Below, one piece after another: positions 1-9,019 of a stretch of 64,000 nt of DNA. The stretch spans positions 1-64,000 of the forward strand of contig CANMTP010000002.1 in the NCBI GenBank assembly GCA_947500845.1. Reading direction: 5' to 3'. The notes beneath the pieces were generated by a model. That model was given only the letters and a program-made list of their open reading frames with translations, was not told the DNA's origin and did not search any database. The DNA comes from an uncultured Aquimarina sp. (GTDB lineage: Bacteria; Bacteroidota; Bacteroidia; Flavobacteriales; Flavobacteriaceae). Positions within the stretch are counted from its first letter, which is position 1, and each line of letters opens with the position of its first letter. A program made the translations under genes and the position numbers.

Positions 1-87
1 CTTTTACCCAACTAAACCAAATATCAATATAGATAACCTACAAAGAATTGGGTAAGCCTTAAACCGAACTCACGTTAATTTAGAGAA

Positions 88-717
88 TTAGGTCTTATAT
101 TTCAATGGTAGATACACCACTTTTTTAGTTTCAAAAAATTCTTCTTCAAAATAATCTGATAAATTGTATTGTTGAGCTCTTGGAAATAGACCTAATTCTT
201 CAGTCAAATCTCCACCTTTAAGGTATAAAATCCCATTTTTAAGTTCATGCTTACTGTTCTTTTTGACATTTTTACGAATCCACTTTACAAAGTCCGGCAT
301 ATTGGTCACTGCCCGGCTCACGATAAAATCAAAACGTTCGTCAAACGTTCCTGCCCTGCGCTGCTCGGCTTTAACATTCTTTAAATCCAGTGCTTTAACA
401 ACCTCATTTACTACCTTAATTTTTTTCGCAATCACATCAATGAGATAAAACTGTGTATCTGGAAACAAAATAGCAAGCGGAATCCCAGGAAAGCCACCTC
501 CCGTACCCACATCTAATACACTAGAACCAGGTTTAAATTCTTGGATCTTAGCAATTCCTAAGGAATGCAAAACATGTCTTTCGTATAAAGAATCTATATC
601 TTTTCGAGAGATTACATTAATTTTGGCATTCCATTCCTTATATAAATCACCTAACCTAGAAAACTGTCCTTGCTGTTCCTCTGTTAAATCCGGAAAATAC
701 TTATGTATTATTGTCAC
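88..717 (-). CDS. rsmG: 16S rRNA (guanine-527-N7)-methyltransferase RsmG
   Basis: RsmG methylates N7 of G527 in 16S rRNA using S-adenosylmethionine (SAM). The 209-residue product has the usual family length. It shows the NVISR motif (34-38), the ERHVLHS segment (about 46-52), the glycine-rich SAM loop VLDVGTGGGFPG (67-78), an acidic strand end near residue 94 and the SRAV motif (134-137). The ATG at 717 gives a normal N-terminus. It is divergent from the desaturase gene across about 170 bp and has no operon partner inside the window. The 87 bases beyond its stop, at the window edge, show no recognisable gene. Confidence 0.95.
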   Translation of the reverse strand: MTIIHKYFPDLTEEQQGQFSRLGDLYKEWNAKINVISRKDIDSLYERHVLHSLGIAKIQEFKPGSSVLDVGTGGGFPGIPLAILFPDTQFYLIDVIAKKIKVVNEVVKALDLKNVKAEQRRAGTFDERFDFIVSRAVTNMPDFVKWIRKNVKKNSKHELKNGILYLKGGDLTEELGLFPRAQQYNLSDYFEEEFFETKKVVYLPLKYKT

Positions 718-850
718 ACTTTTATTTTTTTGGTATTATGATAATAAAATCAATACTAACTAAAGTGCAAAAATACATGTTAAACTCGTATATTTTACTA
801 CTTTTTAGGATCTTAAAAAAATTTAAATGGCTAACTTTACCCAATATTAC

Positions 851-874
851 TATGATCAAATACGTTTGATCATA
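851..874. promoter_or_regulatory. perfect 10-bp inverted repeat before the desaturase gene
   Basis: TATGATCAAA (851-860) and TTTGATCATA (865-874) are perfect inverted copies separated by TACG. The repeat ends 13 bases before the ATG of the desaturase gene, in the rsmG/desaturase divergent region. It could be an operator for a dimeric regulator or an mRNA hairpin near the start codon. There is no T-tract, so it is not a terminator. The regulator is unknown; a regulatory role is inference. Confidence 0.45.
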
Positions 875-887
875 AACCTTAATACTT

Positions 888-1988
888 ATGATGACACCCA
901 ATGTACGATTTAGCAGAGCAGATTCTGCCAAATTTTTTAGAACGCTCAACAAGCGTGTAAATCAGTATTTTAAAGAGAATAATATTAAGAGAACAGGTAA
1001 CTGGAAATTACATCTCAAAACAATAGTAATGTTTTCTATTTTTCTTACTCCATATTTTCTAATCCTTACTCTTGATATTTCGCAATGGTGGATGCTATTA
1101 CTTACCATCATCATGGGAGTAGGAATGGCTGGAGTTGGTATGAATGTGATGCATGATGGAAATCATGGATCCTATTCCTCAAAAAAATGGATCAATAATC
1201 TAATGGGAAACAGTATTTATATCCTAGCTGGCAATGTATATAACTGGCAAGTGCAACATAATGTTTTGCATCATACCTATACTAATATTCATGGCCATGA
1301 TGAAGATATGGATGCTGGTAGAGTGATACGATTTACTAAACATGCGAAGTGGAGACGTTTTCACAAGTTTCAGCACTACTATTCTATATTTTTATATGGT
1401 TTATTAACTTTTAATTGGGCACTAACTACAGATTTTAAGCAAACTAAAAATTATTTGGCCCGTAAATTATCTTATGGGAAATTACCTAGTCCATTAAAAC
1501 AGTGGAGTACTGTAGTCGTTACTAAAACAATTTATGTACTAATTTGGATAGTTATACCAATGCTATTTTTGTCAATTGCATGGTGGAAGATTTTACTAGG
1601 TTTTTTTATTATGCACTACGTTGCCGGGTTAATTTTAAGTATTGTATTTCAATTAGCACATATGGTAGAAGAAGCGGATATGCCAATGCCTGATTCTGAC
1701 GGAAATATGAAAAACACATGGGCAATCCACCAACTATTTACTACGGTTAATTTTTCTACCAAAAATAGAATAGTCAATTGGTTTACAGGAGGTTTAAACC
1801 ACCAAGTGGAGCACCACATTTTTCCTCATATAAGCCACATTCATTATACCAAAATTTCTAAAATTGTAAAACAAACGGCTTTAGAATTCAATTTACCTTA
1901 TAATGAATATAAAACCACACGCAAGGCAATCATTGCTCATTTTAGACACCTAAAAGAAATGGGAATGAACCCTGCATTACAATCATAA
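888..1988 (+). CDS. membrane fatty acid desaturase, front-end (Delta6-like) type
   Basis: This is a di-iron acyl lipid/acyl-CoA desaturase that inserts double bonds into fatty acyl chains in the membrane. All three histidine boxes are visible: HDGNH (89-93), HNVLHH (124-129) and QVEHH (306-310). The Q in place of the first H of box three is typical of front-end desaturases such as Delta6 enzymes. Hydrophobic pairs lie at about 45-87 and 212-258. There is no fused cytochrome b5 domain, so a separate electron donor is needed. The start is a tandem ATG-ATG at 888. A perfect inverted repeat just upstream suggests regulation. Substrate and regiospecificity cannot be read from sequence alone. Confidence 0.88.
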   Translation: MMTPNVRFSRADSAKFFRTLNKRVNQYFKENNIKRTGNWKLHLKTIVMFSIFLTPYFLILTLDISQWWMLLLTIIMGVGMAGVGMNVMHDGNHGSYSSKKWINNLMGNSIYILAGNVYNWQVQHNVLHHTYTNIHGHDEDMDAGRVIRFTKHAKWRRFHKFQHYYSIFLYGLLTFNWALTTDFKQTKNYLARKLSYGKLPSPLKQWSTVVVTKTIYVLIWIVIPMLFLSIAWWKILLGFFIMHYVAGLILSIVFQLAHMVEEADMPMPDSDGNMKNTWAIHQLFTTVNFSTKNRIVNWFTGGLNHQVEHHIFPHISHIHYTKISKIVKQTALEFNLPYNEYKTTRKAIIAHFRHLKEMGMNPALQS

Positions 1989-2006
1989 CTTTTATCACCA
2001 ATTAAA

Positions 2007-3215
2007 ATGAGTACACCGGTATCAAAAATGAGCATACAATTATCAGACAGGATTAACGCACTTGAAGCATCTGCAACGCTGGCGATGGCAGCAAAAGCAA
2101 GGGAATTAAGGGCTGAAGGGAGGGATATCATTAGCCTAAGCTTAGGAGAGCCCGATTTTAATACTCCGGATTTTATTAAGGAAGCGGCCATTAATGCAAT
2201 TAATGAGAATTACAATTCTTATACTCCTGTTGATGGATACGTAGAATTAAAAGATGCTATAATCACCAAATTTAAAAGAGATAATAATTTGAGTTATGAC
2301 CGTTCTCAAATTATAGTATCTACTGGTGCAAAACAATCTCTTTACAACGTAGCACAAGTATGTATTAATCCAGGTGATGAGGTTATCCTACCTTGTCCTT
2401 ACTGGGTGAGTTATAGTGATATCGTAACACTTGCAGAAGGAGTACCGGTAGAGGTTAAAACTTCTATCGATACAGATTTCAAAATCACAGCAGAACAATT
2501 AGAAGCTGCCATTACTCCCAAAACCAGAATGCTTTGGTACAGCTCACCATGTAATCCAAGCGGATCTATCTATAGTAAAGAAGAATTGAGAGCATTGGCA
2601 GATGTGTTGCAAAAATATCCCGATATTATCGTTGTAAGTGACGAGATTTATGAACATATCAATTATGTTGGAGACCATGCCTCTATGGCTCAGTTTGAAG
2701 ATATGTATGATAGAACTGTAACGGTTAATGGTGTCGCAAAGGCTTTTGCAATGACAGGATGGAGAATTGGTTATATTGGAGCACCTACAGTTATCGCAAG
2801 AGCTTGCAATAAGATTCAAGGTCAGGTTACCAGTGGAGCTAATTGTATTGCTCAAAGGGCAGTCATTACAGCTTTAGAAGCTCCAGTTAGTAAAATTCAA
2901 TATATGGTTGATGAGTTTAGGCAGCGTAGAAAACTAATTCTAAACCTGTTATCCGAAATACCTGGATTTGAATGTAATAAACCCGAAGGAGCATTTTACG
3001 TGTTTCCAGATATGTCTTACTACTTTGGCAAAACATTACAGGGACATTCTATTGAAAACGCGACAGATTTCTCTATGTTTTTATTAGAAAAAGCTAACGT
3101 TGCTACAGTTACCGGTATTGCTTTTGGTAATAGTAATTGCATTAGAATATCTTATGCAGCAAGCACAGATGAAATTACTGAAGCCGTCAGACGAATTAAA
3201 GAAGCGGTAACCTAG
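2007..3215 (+). CDS. pyridoxal-phosphate-dependent aspartate aminotransferase (class I)
   Basis: This fold-type I aminotransferase probably interconverts aspartate/2-oxoglutarate and oxaloacetate/glutamate. Visible features are the SLGEPDF substrate segment (44-51), NPSG (183-186), SDEIYEH (211-217) with the cofactor-contacting Asp and Tyr, and the Schiff-base lysine in AKAFAMTGWRIGY (K245). A C-terminal RISYA motif holds the Arg that binds the substrate carboxylate. At 402 residues it matches the aspartate aminotransferase Ib subgroup. A second ATG seven codons in (2028) also fits the family N-terminus. It lies 18 bp after the desaturase gene and is followed by a strong terminator. Activity on aromatic or other amino acids is not excluded. 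Confidence 0.9.
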   Translation: MSTPVSKMSIQLSDRINALEASATLAMAAKARELRAEGRDIISLSLGEPDFNTPDFIKEAAINAINENYNSYTPVDGYVELKDAIITKFKRDNNLSYDRSQIIVSTGAKQSLYNVAQVCINPGDEVILPCPYWVSYSDIVTLAEGVPVEVKTSIDTDFKITAEQLEAAITPKTRMLWYSSPCNPSGSIYSKEELRALADVLQKYPDIIVVSDEIYEHINYVGDHASMAQFEDMYDRTVTVNGVAKAFAMTGWRIGYIGAPTVIARACNKIQGQVTSGANCIAQRAVITALEAPVSKIQYMVDEFRQRRKLILNLLSEIPGFECNKPEGAFYVFPDMSYYFGKTLQGHSIENATDFSMFLLEKANVATVTGIAFGNSNCIRISYAASTDEITEAVRRIKEAVT

Positions 3216-3237
3216 ACAGCTTAAATCACAATATCTG

Positions 3238-3274
3238 AAACCGATTATTTCTAATTAGAAATAATCGGTTTTTT
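3238..3274 (+). terminator. Rho-independent terminator after the aminotransferase gene
   Basis: A perfect 12-bp stem (CCGATTATTTCT at 3241-3252, AGAAATAATCGG at 3257-3268) with an AATT loop is followed by a run of T. It ends the desaturase/aminotransferase transcript. Confidence 0.9.
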
Positions 3275-3398
3275 AGTTAACTTTTAACAACATTAAAAAA
3301 GCTCATTAAAATACTAAAAGAGCAAAATTAAAGTTATTCTTTTCTATACTTTACACAAGTAATTCTGAATATCAACCAACTTAAAACCATATTCCCCT

Positions 3399-3665
3399 AT
3401 GGATACTTTAGAAAAAGAACGCATAGTTACAAAGAATATACTTCAAATCTTCAAAGAGAACTTTAACGTGGCCAAGACAGATGAGGAAATTTTAGATATA
3501 CATCCTGATAAAGAATCTGAAGCGAGCTTGGGCTATTATGAGTCAATTTTAGATATCTTCCTATTAGAACCAGAGCATTTGGATAAGATTACCGGAAAAG
3601 TAAAAGATACCATCAAAAAGGTCGCAGAGCTATGGACAATAACATTACATTATCCTATACCCTAA
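3399..3665 (+). CDS. small hypothetical acidic/helical protein
   Basis: This 88-residue reading frame begins with ATG after an A-rich leader. It is rich in Glu, Asp, Lys and Ile, with predicted amphipathic helices and no signal peptide or membrane segment. I do not recognise a family. It lies alone between the aminotransferase terminator and the convergent trkH gene, whose stop is 17 bp away. The codon pattern resembles neighbouring genes, which is the main argument that it is real. Confidence 0.5.
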   Translation: MDTLEKERIVTKNILQIFKENFNVAKTDEEILDIHPDKESEASLGYYESILDIFLLEPEHLDKITGKVKDTIKKVAELWTITLHYPIP

Positions 3666-3682
3666 TAGCCAATTAAGGTAGA

Positions 3683-5179
3683 TTATCTATTTCTCCAGAA
3701 GAATGGGGTAAGAAGAATTAAAACGGTGAATAACTCTAACCTTCCTATTAACATAAGAAAACAGCACCACCACTTTCCAAAATCTGGTAAGACGTCAAAG
3801 TTATTTACAGGGCTTAGTTTACCAAAAGCCGGACCAACGTTGCCTAGAGAAGAAGCTGCTCCTCCTATCGCTGTTTCAAAATCTAATCCCAGAGCCCCTA
3901 AGCCCACAGAACCAATAATAAAAGCCAACATATACAGTATAAAGAATGCCAGTATATTAAACACAATTTCTTTTGAAACTGCCCTGGTATTATATCTTAC
4001 AGGTAGTATCGCTCTAGGATGCAATGTACGCTTGAATTCCAAAATTCCGTTGCGAATTGTAATCAAATGTCTCACAACCTTCATGCCTCCAGCAGTAGAT
4101 CCCGCAGAACCACCCAAAAACATAAGGCCAAAGAAAAAAACCGTTAAAAAAGGCGTCCACATCGTGAAATCTGCACTTACAAATCCTGTGGTCGTTACTA
4201 CTGCCAACACTTGAAACAATGCATGACGAAAAGCACTTTCAGCCTCTCCCCAAACCATAGGGTGATCTATAGAGGATATAGAAACATCTGCTTTAAGATA
4301 AATAATTAATGTAGCAATAATAGTAAATGAAATGATGAAAAAAGAGTACAATTTAAATTCTTCATCTTTTATTATTTTCTGAACCTTTCCTTTAAATCCA
4401 AAATAACTCAGTATAAAATTCATTCCTGCCAAAAACATGAATAAGATAATTATATACTGTATTATAGGTTCATCATTCCAATATGCAACGCTTGCGTTTT
4501 TAGTAGAAAAACCTCCTGTAGACAACGTACTTAACGCATGATTAATGGCATCAAAAAAATTCATTCCTGCAAGCTTCAAAAGAATAGTCTCTGCTGCAGT
4601 ATAACCAAAATAGATTAGCCATAATCGCTTTGCTGTATCTGTAATTCTTGGATGTAATTTATCTGCATTCGGCCCCGGAGCTTCTGCTGCAAATAATTGC
4701 ATTCCTCCTATTCCCAGCAAAGGTAAAATAGCAATAGCTAATACGATAATTCCCATTCCGCCAATCCAATGGGTAAGACTTCGCCAAAATAAAACACCTT
4801 TAGGAATAATTTCAATTTCATTAAGAATTGAGGAACCCGTAGTTGTATACCCAGACATTGTCTCAAAAAAGGCATTGGTAAAAGTTGGTATAGCCCCAGA
4901 GAACAAGTAAGGCAGTGTACCACTTAAAGACATAAATATCCATCCAAAAGTTACTACAATATAGCCTTCGCGCTTATTGATCTCTTTTTGATGTTCACGA
5001 GTAAGAAACATAAGAGCTATACCTATAAACATAGTAGCTAATGCCGCCATCATGATCTCTACTGTAACCCCATCTTTATAAATGAAACTTATGATAGCAG
5101 CAACAAGCATAAAACAACCATTGCAGAGCAATAAAAGTCCCATTATGTGAGATATGATCCTGTAGTTTAGTTTAGACAT
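3683..5179 (-). CDS. trkH: Trk-type potassium uptake protein, membrane subunit TrkH
   Basis: TrkH forms the inner-membrane K+ channel-like subunit of the Trk system. The 498-residue protein has many hydrophobic helices and four degenerate selectivity-filter loops: TTTGSS (first), STGGFS (second), TTTGFV (third) and GNVGPA (fourth). Several positively charged loops face the cytoplasm. Only one base separates its ATG from the end of trkA upstream, so the pair is a translationally coupled operon making pore and regulator together. Confidence 0.93.
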   Translation of the reverse strand: MSKLNYRIISHIMGLLLLCNGCFMLVAAIISFIYKDGVTVEIMMAALATMFIGIALMFLTREHQKEINKREGYIVVTFGWIFMSLSGTLPYLFSGAIPTFTNAFFETMSGYTTTGSSILNEIEIIPKGVLFWRSLTHWIGGMGIIVLAIAILPLLGIGGMQLFAAEAPGPNADKLHPRITDTAKRLWLIYFGYTAAETILLKLAGMNFFDAINHALSTLSTGGFSTKNASVAYWNDEPIIQYIIILFMFLAGMNFILSYFGFKGKVQKIIKDEEFKLYSFFIISFTIIATLIIYLKADVSISSIDHPMVWGEAESAFRHALFQVLAVVTTTGFVSADFTMWTPFLTVFFFGLMFLGGSAGSTAGGMKVVRHLITIRNGILEFKRTLHPRAILPVRYNTRAVSKEIVFNILAFFILYMLAFIIGSVGLGALGLDFETAIGGAASSLGNVGPAFGKLSPVNNFDVLPDFGKWWCCFLMLIGRLELFTVLILLTPFFWRNR

Positions 5180-5180
5180 T

Positions 5181-6530
5181 TTAGAGAAAAAGCTTTTCTA
5201 TTTTCTTAATAGATTTAGGCAAGCAACAAACAACTACCCGGTCTCCTGCCTGAATATAAAAATCACCCAACGCGATCATACCCACGCCATCCCTAATCAC
5301 ACCAGCGATAATAGCTGATCGAGGAAAATCAAGATCTTTTATCAAATTATCACTCACTTCAGAAGTAGGCTTAACAATAAATTCTAGCAGCTCTGCATTC
5401 ATATTGTTAAGTTTAGTCATTGCAACAACTTCACCTTTTCTAATAAATCTGAAAATATTATTTGCCGCCAAAAGTTTTTTATTGATCAATGTATCAATTC
5501 CAATAGAATGGGATAATTGAAAATAATCCATATTTTCAACTAAAGCAATGGTCTTTCGAACACCTTTGGATTTTGCTACCAGACAAGACATAATATTGGT
5601 TTCAGAATTTCCGGTTACCGAAATAAAAGCATCCATCTCGCCAATTCCTTCTTCCTGTAATAATTCTACATTACGTCCGTCCCCATTAATAATTAATGCA
5701 TTGGGCAGATCATCTGCCAGATCAAACGACTTGTCCTTATCTTTTTCTATAAGTTTTACTCTAAATTTATGATCACAAAGATCACAGGAGGTCTTATGTC
5801 CGATTTTGCTCCCTCCTAAGATCATCACATTTTTGATCTCCTCTTTTATCTTGCCTGTCAATTTATAAAGCTCTTCGACCCCTCCTTTGGAAGTTACAAA
5901 ATACACCTGATCTCCTTCTTTGAAAGTTGTATCCCCTCTAGGTATTAATGTATATTGAGTTCCAGATCTTTGAATCGCTATAGGCATAAAATGCAGCTCT
6001 GGAAATACTGCCGCAGCTTCTCTTACACTTTTACCCACAAACAATGCTTCTGAGGATAAAGTAGTTCCGACCATGGTTAAAGCTCCATCTTCGAACTCAT
6101 AACTATCATGGAATCCGGATTGATTAAGAAGTAATTCTATCTCGCTTGCTGCCAACGCTTCGGGAGAAATTAATTCATCTATACCAAACTTGGTAAAACC
6201 AACCTCTTCTTTATTCTCAATAAACTCTGTATTTGAAATCCTGGCGATTGTACGTTTGGCACCTAATTGTTTGGCCAAAACGCATGCGGTTATATTCGTG
6301 GTTTCACTTGAAGTAACTCCAATAACCATATCGACGTTTTCTACTCTCGCTTCTTTTAAAATAGAAATTGAAGTAGCATCTCCTTTTATAACCCGAATGT
6401 CTAAGTGAGTATCTGCATAATTAAGACATTCTTTATCTGTATCAATAAGAGTAATGTCTTGAGACTCAAATGAGAGTAATTTTGCCAAATGAAATCCTAC
6501 TTCACCTGCTCCCGCAATAATGATTTTCAT
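5181..6530 (-). CDS. trkA: Trk system potassium transporter regulatory subunit TrkA
   Basis: TrkA is the cytoplasmic nucleotide-binding subunit that gates TrkH. The 449-residue protein is a tandem duplication of RCK-N/RCK-C modules. The first NAD-binding loop is GAGEVG (7-12), with an acidic residue after the second strand (D30). The second is LGGSKIG (238-244). TrkA_C domains occupy about 150-230 and 375-449. The length agrees with double-domain TrkA. It is the first gene of the trkA-trkH pair. Confidence 0.93.
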   Translation of the reverse strand: MKIIIAGAGEVGFHLAKLLSFESQDITLIDTDKECLNYADTHLDIRVIKGDATSISILKEARVENVDMVIGVTSSETTNITACVLAKQLGAKRTIARISNTEFIENKEEVGFTKFGIDELISPEALAASEIELLLNQSGFHDSYEFEDGALTMVGTTLSSEALFVGKSVREAAAVFPELHFMPIAIQRSGTQYTLIPRGDTTFKEGDQVYFVTSKGGVEELYKLTGKIKEEIKNVMILGGSKIGHKTSCDLCDHKFRVKLIEKDKDKSFDLADDLPNALIINGDGRNVELLQEEGIGEMDAFISVTGNSETNIMSCLVAKSKGVRKTIALVENMDYFQLSHSIGIDTLINKKLLAANNIFRFIRKGEVVAMTKLNNMNAELLEFIVKPTSEVSDNLIKDLDFPRSAIIAGVIRDGVGMIALGDFYIQAGDRVVVCCLPKSIKKIEKLFL

Positions 6531-6695
6531 TGGTTTTGTTTATTGTTTTCCATCTAATGATAAAATCAAACTAAGACTTGCTTGTATTGTCTTAGAATAT
6601 AAAAGCGTACAAAGATAATGCAAATTGACCAACTGGTGAAATTTGATTATAACCAACTTAACATAAATCTATTCCAACTATCAATCTCAAAAATG

Positions 6696-6703
6696 TATCT
6701 TTG
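6696..6703 (+). promoter_or_regulatory. Bacteroidota -7 element (TATCTTTG) for ubiE
   Basis: TATCTTTG matches the TAnnTTTG element and lies 16 bases before the ubiE ATG, implying a leader of only about ten bases. No TTG was found at the usual 17-23 bp spacing upstream, so this is a half-supported promoter. Confidence 0.45.
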
Positions 6704-6719
6704 CCTAAATTTTTTTTGA

Positions 6720-7448
6720 ATGTCTAAAAAAATAACTCCATATAAAGACACCTCAAGATCCAAAAAAGAGCAAGTTGCAGAGATGTTTGATACTATTTCT
6801 GGTAATTATGACGGATTAAACCGCGTTATTTCTTTTGGTATTGATGTTAAATGGCGTAAAAAAGTTGTAAAACTCGTAGGTAAAATCAATCCCGAAAAAA
6901 TTCTTGATGTTGCTACAGGAACAGGAGATCTTGCAATTAATCTTTCAAAAACTGGTGCTAGCGAGATTATTGGTCTCGATATTTCTACTGGAATGCTGGA
7001 GGTAGGTAAAAATAAGGTTAAAGACAAGAAACTAGATGCTATTATTAATATGGTAAAGGGTGATAGCGAAAACTTACCATATCAAGAAAATTATTTTGAT
7101 GCTATCACCGTAGCATTTGGTGTTCGAAATTTTGAAAATCTCGAAAAAGGTCTTTCAGAAATTTACAGAGTATTAAAACCGGGAGGTATTTTTGTCGTAT
7201 TAGAGACTTCTGTTCCAACTAAGACACCTTATAAACAGGGCTACAAATTTTACTCAACAAAGATCTTACCACTTATAGGAAGAGCTTTCTCTAAAGACAG
7301 ATCGGCCTATTCATATTTAAGTGAAAGTGCTGCAGCTTTTCCTTATGGAGAAGAGTTCAACAATATTTTAAAAAAAATTGGGTTTATAGATGTTGAAGAT
7401 AAACCCCAAACTTTTGGTGTTGCAACAATTTATACAGCCTCAAAATAA
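6720..7448 (+). CDS. ubiE: demethylmenaquinone methyltransferase (UbiE/MenG)
   Basis: This enzyme carries out the final C-methylation of demethylmenaquinone to menaquinone, with SAM. The 242-residue protein has the SAM-binding [12 protein letters not shown] (61-72), the AFGVRNF motif characteristic of UbiE (about 137-143) and the YRVLKPGG segment. Flavobacteria use menaquinone, so the menaquinone reaction (MenG) is the likely one. porT follows 87 bp downstream on the same strand, and the two may be co-transcribed. Confidence 0.93.
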   Translation: MSKKITPYKDTSRSKKEQVAEMFDTISGNYDGLNRVISFGIDVKWRKKVVKLVGKINPEKILDVATGTGDLAINLSKTGASEIIGLDISTGMLEVGKNKVKDKKLDAIINMVKGDSENLPYQENYFDAITVAFGVRNFENLEKGLSEIYRVLKPGGIFVVLETSVPTKTPYKQGYKFYSTKILPLIGRAFSKDRSAYSYLSESAAAFPYGEEFNNILKKIGFIDVEDKPQTFGVATIYTASK

Positions 7449-7535
7449 AGTAAAAGCCTGTAAAAACGGGCAAAAATGATCAAGACCAGTCTATTAACAT
7501 GATTTTAATTATTTGATTGGTAAATTTTTAAGTAA

Positions 7536-8243
7536 ATGAAAAAGTTTTTTATTCTTATCGCTGTTTTAGTCTGCACTCAAGAAATGAGTGCACAGTTATT
7601 CTCTAAAGAAAAAGTGCAAAATCTTCAGAATTTTGATAAACCAAGATTTAGCTGGGGATACATACTTGGGCTTAATAGTTATGATTTCAACTTTGACTAT
7701 ACAGGTGATTTTGAAGATGAAGACATTATAGTAGATAAAACTATAGGTTTTAGCGTGGGGCTTTTAGGAAATATGAGAATTAACGATTATCTGGATCTTC
7801 GGTTAGAACCTATGGTAACTTTTACCAGAAGAGATCTCACATTCAATAATCCTCTTTTCACTTCCCAATTTGAATCTTTTAGAGAAGTAAAATCGACTTA
7901 TGTTCATATACCGTTACTTCTAAAAATCTCTACAAAAAGACTTAATAATTTTAAACCCTTTATAGTAGGTGGAATATCTACCTCTATAAATTTATCGAGT
8001 AACGAAGATAATCCAGACGACAATAACTCTGGTGAATTTAGAATGAAAACGAACACTAATTATTTTGAATTAGGTTTTGGAGTTGATTTATACCTGTACT
8101 ATTTCAAGTTTACTCCTTCTATTCGAGGTGTATTTGCAATGTCTGATGAACTTGTAAAAGACAATGATCCCAATAGTTTATATACCTCAACAATAGATAA
8201 AATGTCGACCCGTGGAATTTTTATTAATTTTACTTTTCAATAA
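7536..8243 (+). CDS. porT: PorT-family outer-membrane protein of the type IX secretion system
   Basis: PorT (SprT in Flavobacterium johnsoniae) is an outer-membrane component needed for type IX secretion. The 235-residue product begins with a signal peptide ending near MSAQ (17-20). It continues as alternating amphipathic strands ending in aromatic residues, as in an eight-stranded barrel of the outer-membrane beta-barrel (PF13568-like) group. From memory, the ubiE-porT neighbourhood is conserved in this family and supports PorT over a generic barrel. Sorting-domain proteins elsewhere in the window imply that T9SS is present. Confidence 0.75.
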   Translation: MKKFFILIAVLVCTQEMSAQLFSKEKVQNLQNFDKPRFSWGYILGLNSYDFNFDYTGDFEDEDIIVDKTIGFSVGLLGNMRINDYLDLRLEPMVTFTRRDLTFNNPLFTSQFESFREVKSTYVHIPLLLKISTKRLNNFKPFIVGGISTSINLSSNEDNPDDNNSGEFRMKTNTNYFELGFGVDLYLYYFKFTPSIRGVFAMSDELVKDNDPNSLYTSTIDKMSTRGIFINFTFQ

Positions 8244-8249
8244 TCTAGT

Positions 8250-8981
8250 TTAAGATCTTTTGAACTCACTAAGTACAATAGCCGTAGCCGTGGCGACATT
8301 AAGACTTTCTGTTTTTTGATTGATTCCAAATTGTGGGATAGTTATTCTTCGATCGATTAACTTTTCTATTTCTTTTGAAATCCCATTTGCTTCATTACCC
8401 ATTACAATCGTTGCGCGTTGGGGTAAAGATTCCGAATAAAGATTATCACCGTTCATAAAGGTCCCAAAAATGATAGCATTCGATTTTTGTGACCTTAAAA
8501 ACTCTCCCAGATCAAGATAACTAATATTTACTCTAGTAATTGAACCCATAGTAGCTTGAATTACTTTTGGATTAAAACAGTCTACAGTTTGCCTGGAACA
8601 CACTAAGTCTGAGATACCAAACCAATCACATAAACGAATTATTGTTCCTAGATTACCGGGATCTCTAATATCATCGAGAGCCAAAATAAGTCCTGCTGTA
8701 TTTACTTCCTCCATTTCGGGGATAAAAAAAATGGCCAACGCAGTTTGCGGAGTAGTCAAAAAGCTAATCTGTTTTAACTCTTCTATACTTACATGAAGCT
8801 GAAGGCTGTCGTCTACATCAAAAGCATTTTCATCTACTGTAAAAAGTTTATTAAGCTTTAGGTTCGCTTCAAGCAATTCATGAATTACTTTTTTACCCTC
8901 AGCTATAAACAACCCATGTTGTTTTCGGTATTTTTTTTGATATAAACTTTTTATTAGTTTCTTTTGGTTTTTGCTAACCAT
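8250..8981 (-). CDS. SpoU/TrmH-family RNA 2'-O-methyltransferase
   Basis: This knotted (SPOUT) methyltransferase probably modifies a ribose in 23S rRNA or tRNA. An N-terminal substrate-binding domain (about 1-90, containing FIAEGKKVI) precedes the catalytic domain. The three SpoU motifs are present: LDDIRDPGNLGTIIR (102-116, catalytic Arg), VMGNEANGI (193-201) and ESLNVATATAI (225-235). The length of 243 suits the RlmB/TsnR-like group; the exact target cannot be decided. It is divergent from the TamL-like gene by 38 bp. Confidence 0.88.
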   Translation of the reverse strand: MVSKNQKKLIKSLYQKKYRKQHGLFIAEGKKVIHELLEANLKLNKLFTVDENAFDVDDSLQLHVSIEELKQISFLTTPQTALAIFFIPEMEEVNTAGLILALDDIRDPGNLGTIIRLCDWFGISDLVCSRQTVDCFNPKVIQATMGSITRVNISYLDLGEFLRSQKSNAIIFGTFMNGDNLYSESLPQRATIVMGNEANGISKEIEKLIDRRITIPQFGINQKTESLNVATATAIVLSEFKRS

Positions 8982-8999
8982 ACAAATAGTGTATTTTTG
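8971..8999 (+). promoter_or_regulatory. Bacteroidota promoter for the tamL-like gene
   Basis: TTG (8971-8973), an 18-base spacer and TATTTTTG (8992-8999) match the flavobacterial consensus TTG-N17-23-TAnnTTTG. Transcription would start near 9006, leaving a leader of about 14 bases before the TTG start at 9020. The -33 part overlaps the start region of the divergent methyltransferase gene. Confidence 0.6.
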
Positions 9000-9019
9000 A
9001 AATCAATAATGAATAGGGA

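Noticed and set aside
3726..4214. 162-residue plus-strand frame inside trkH
   Set aside because: Antisense shadow of a conserved membrane protein; no promoter, no recognisable domain.
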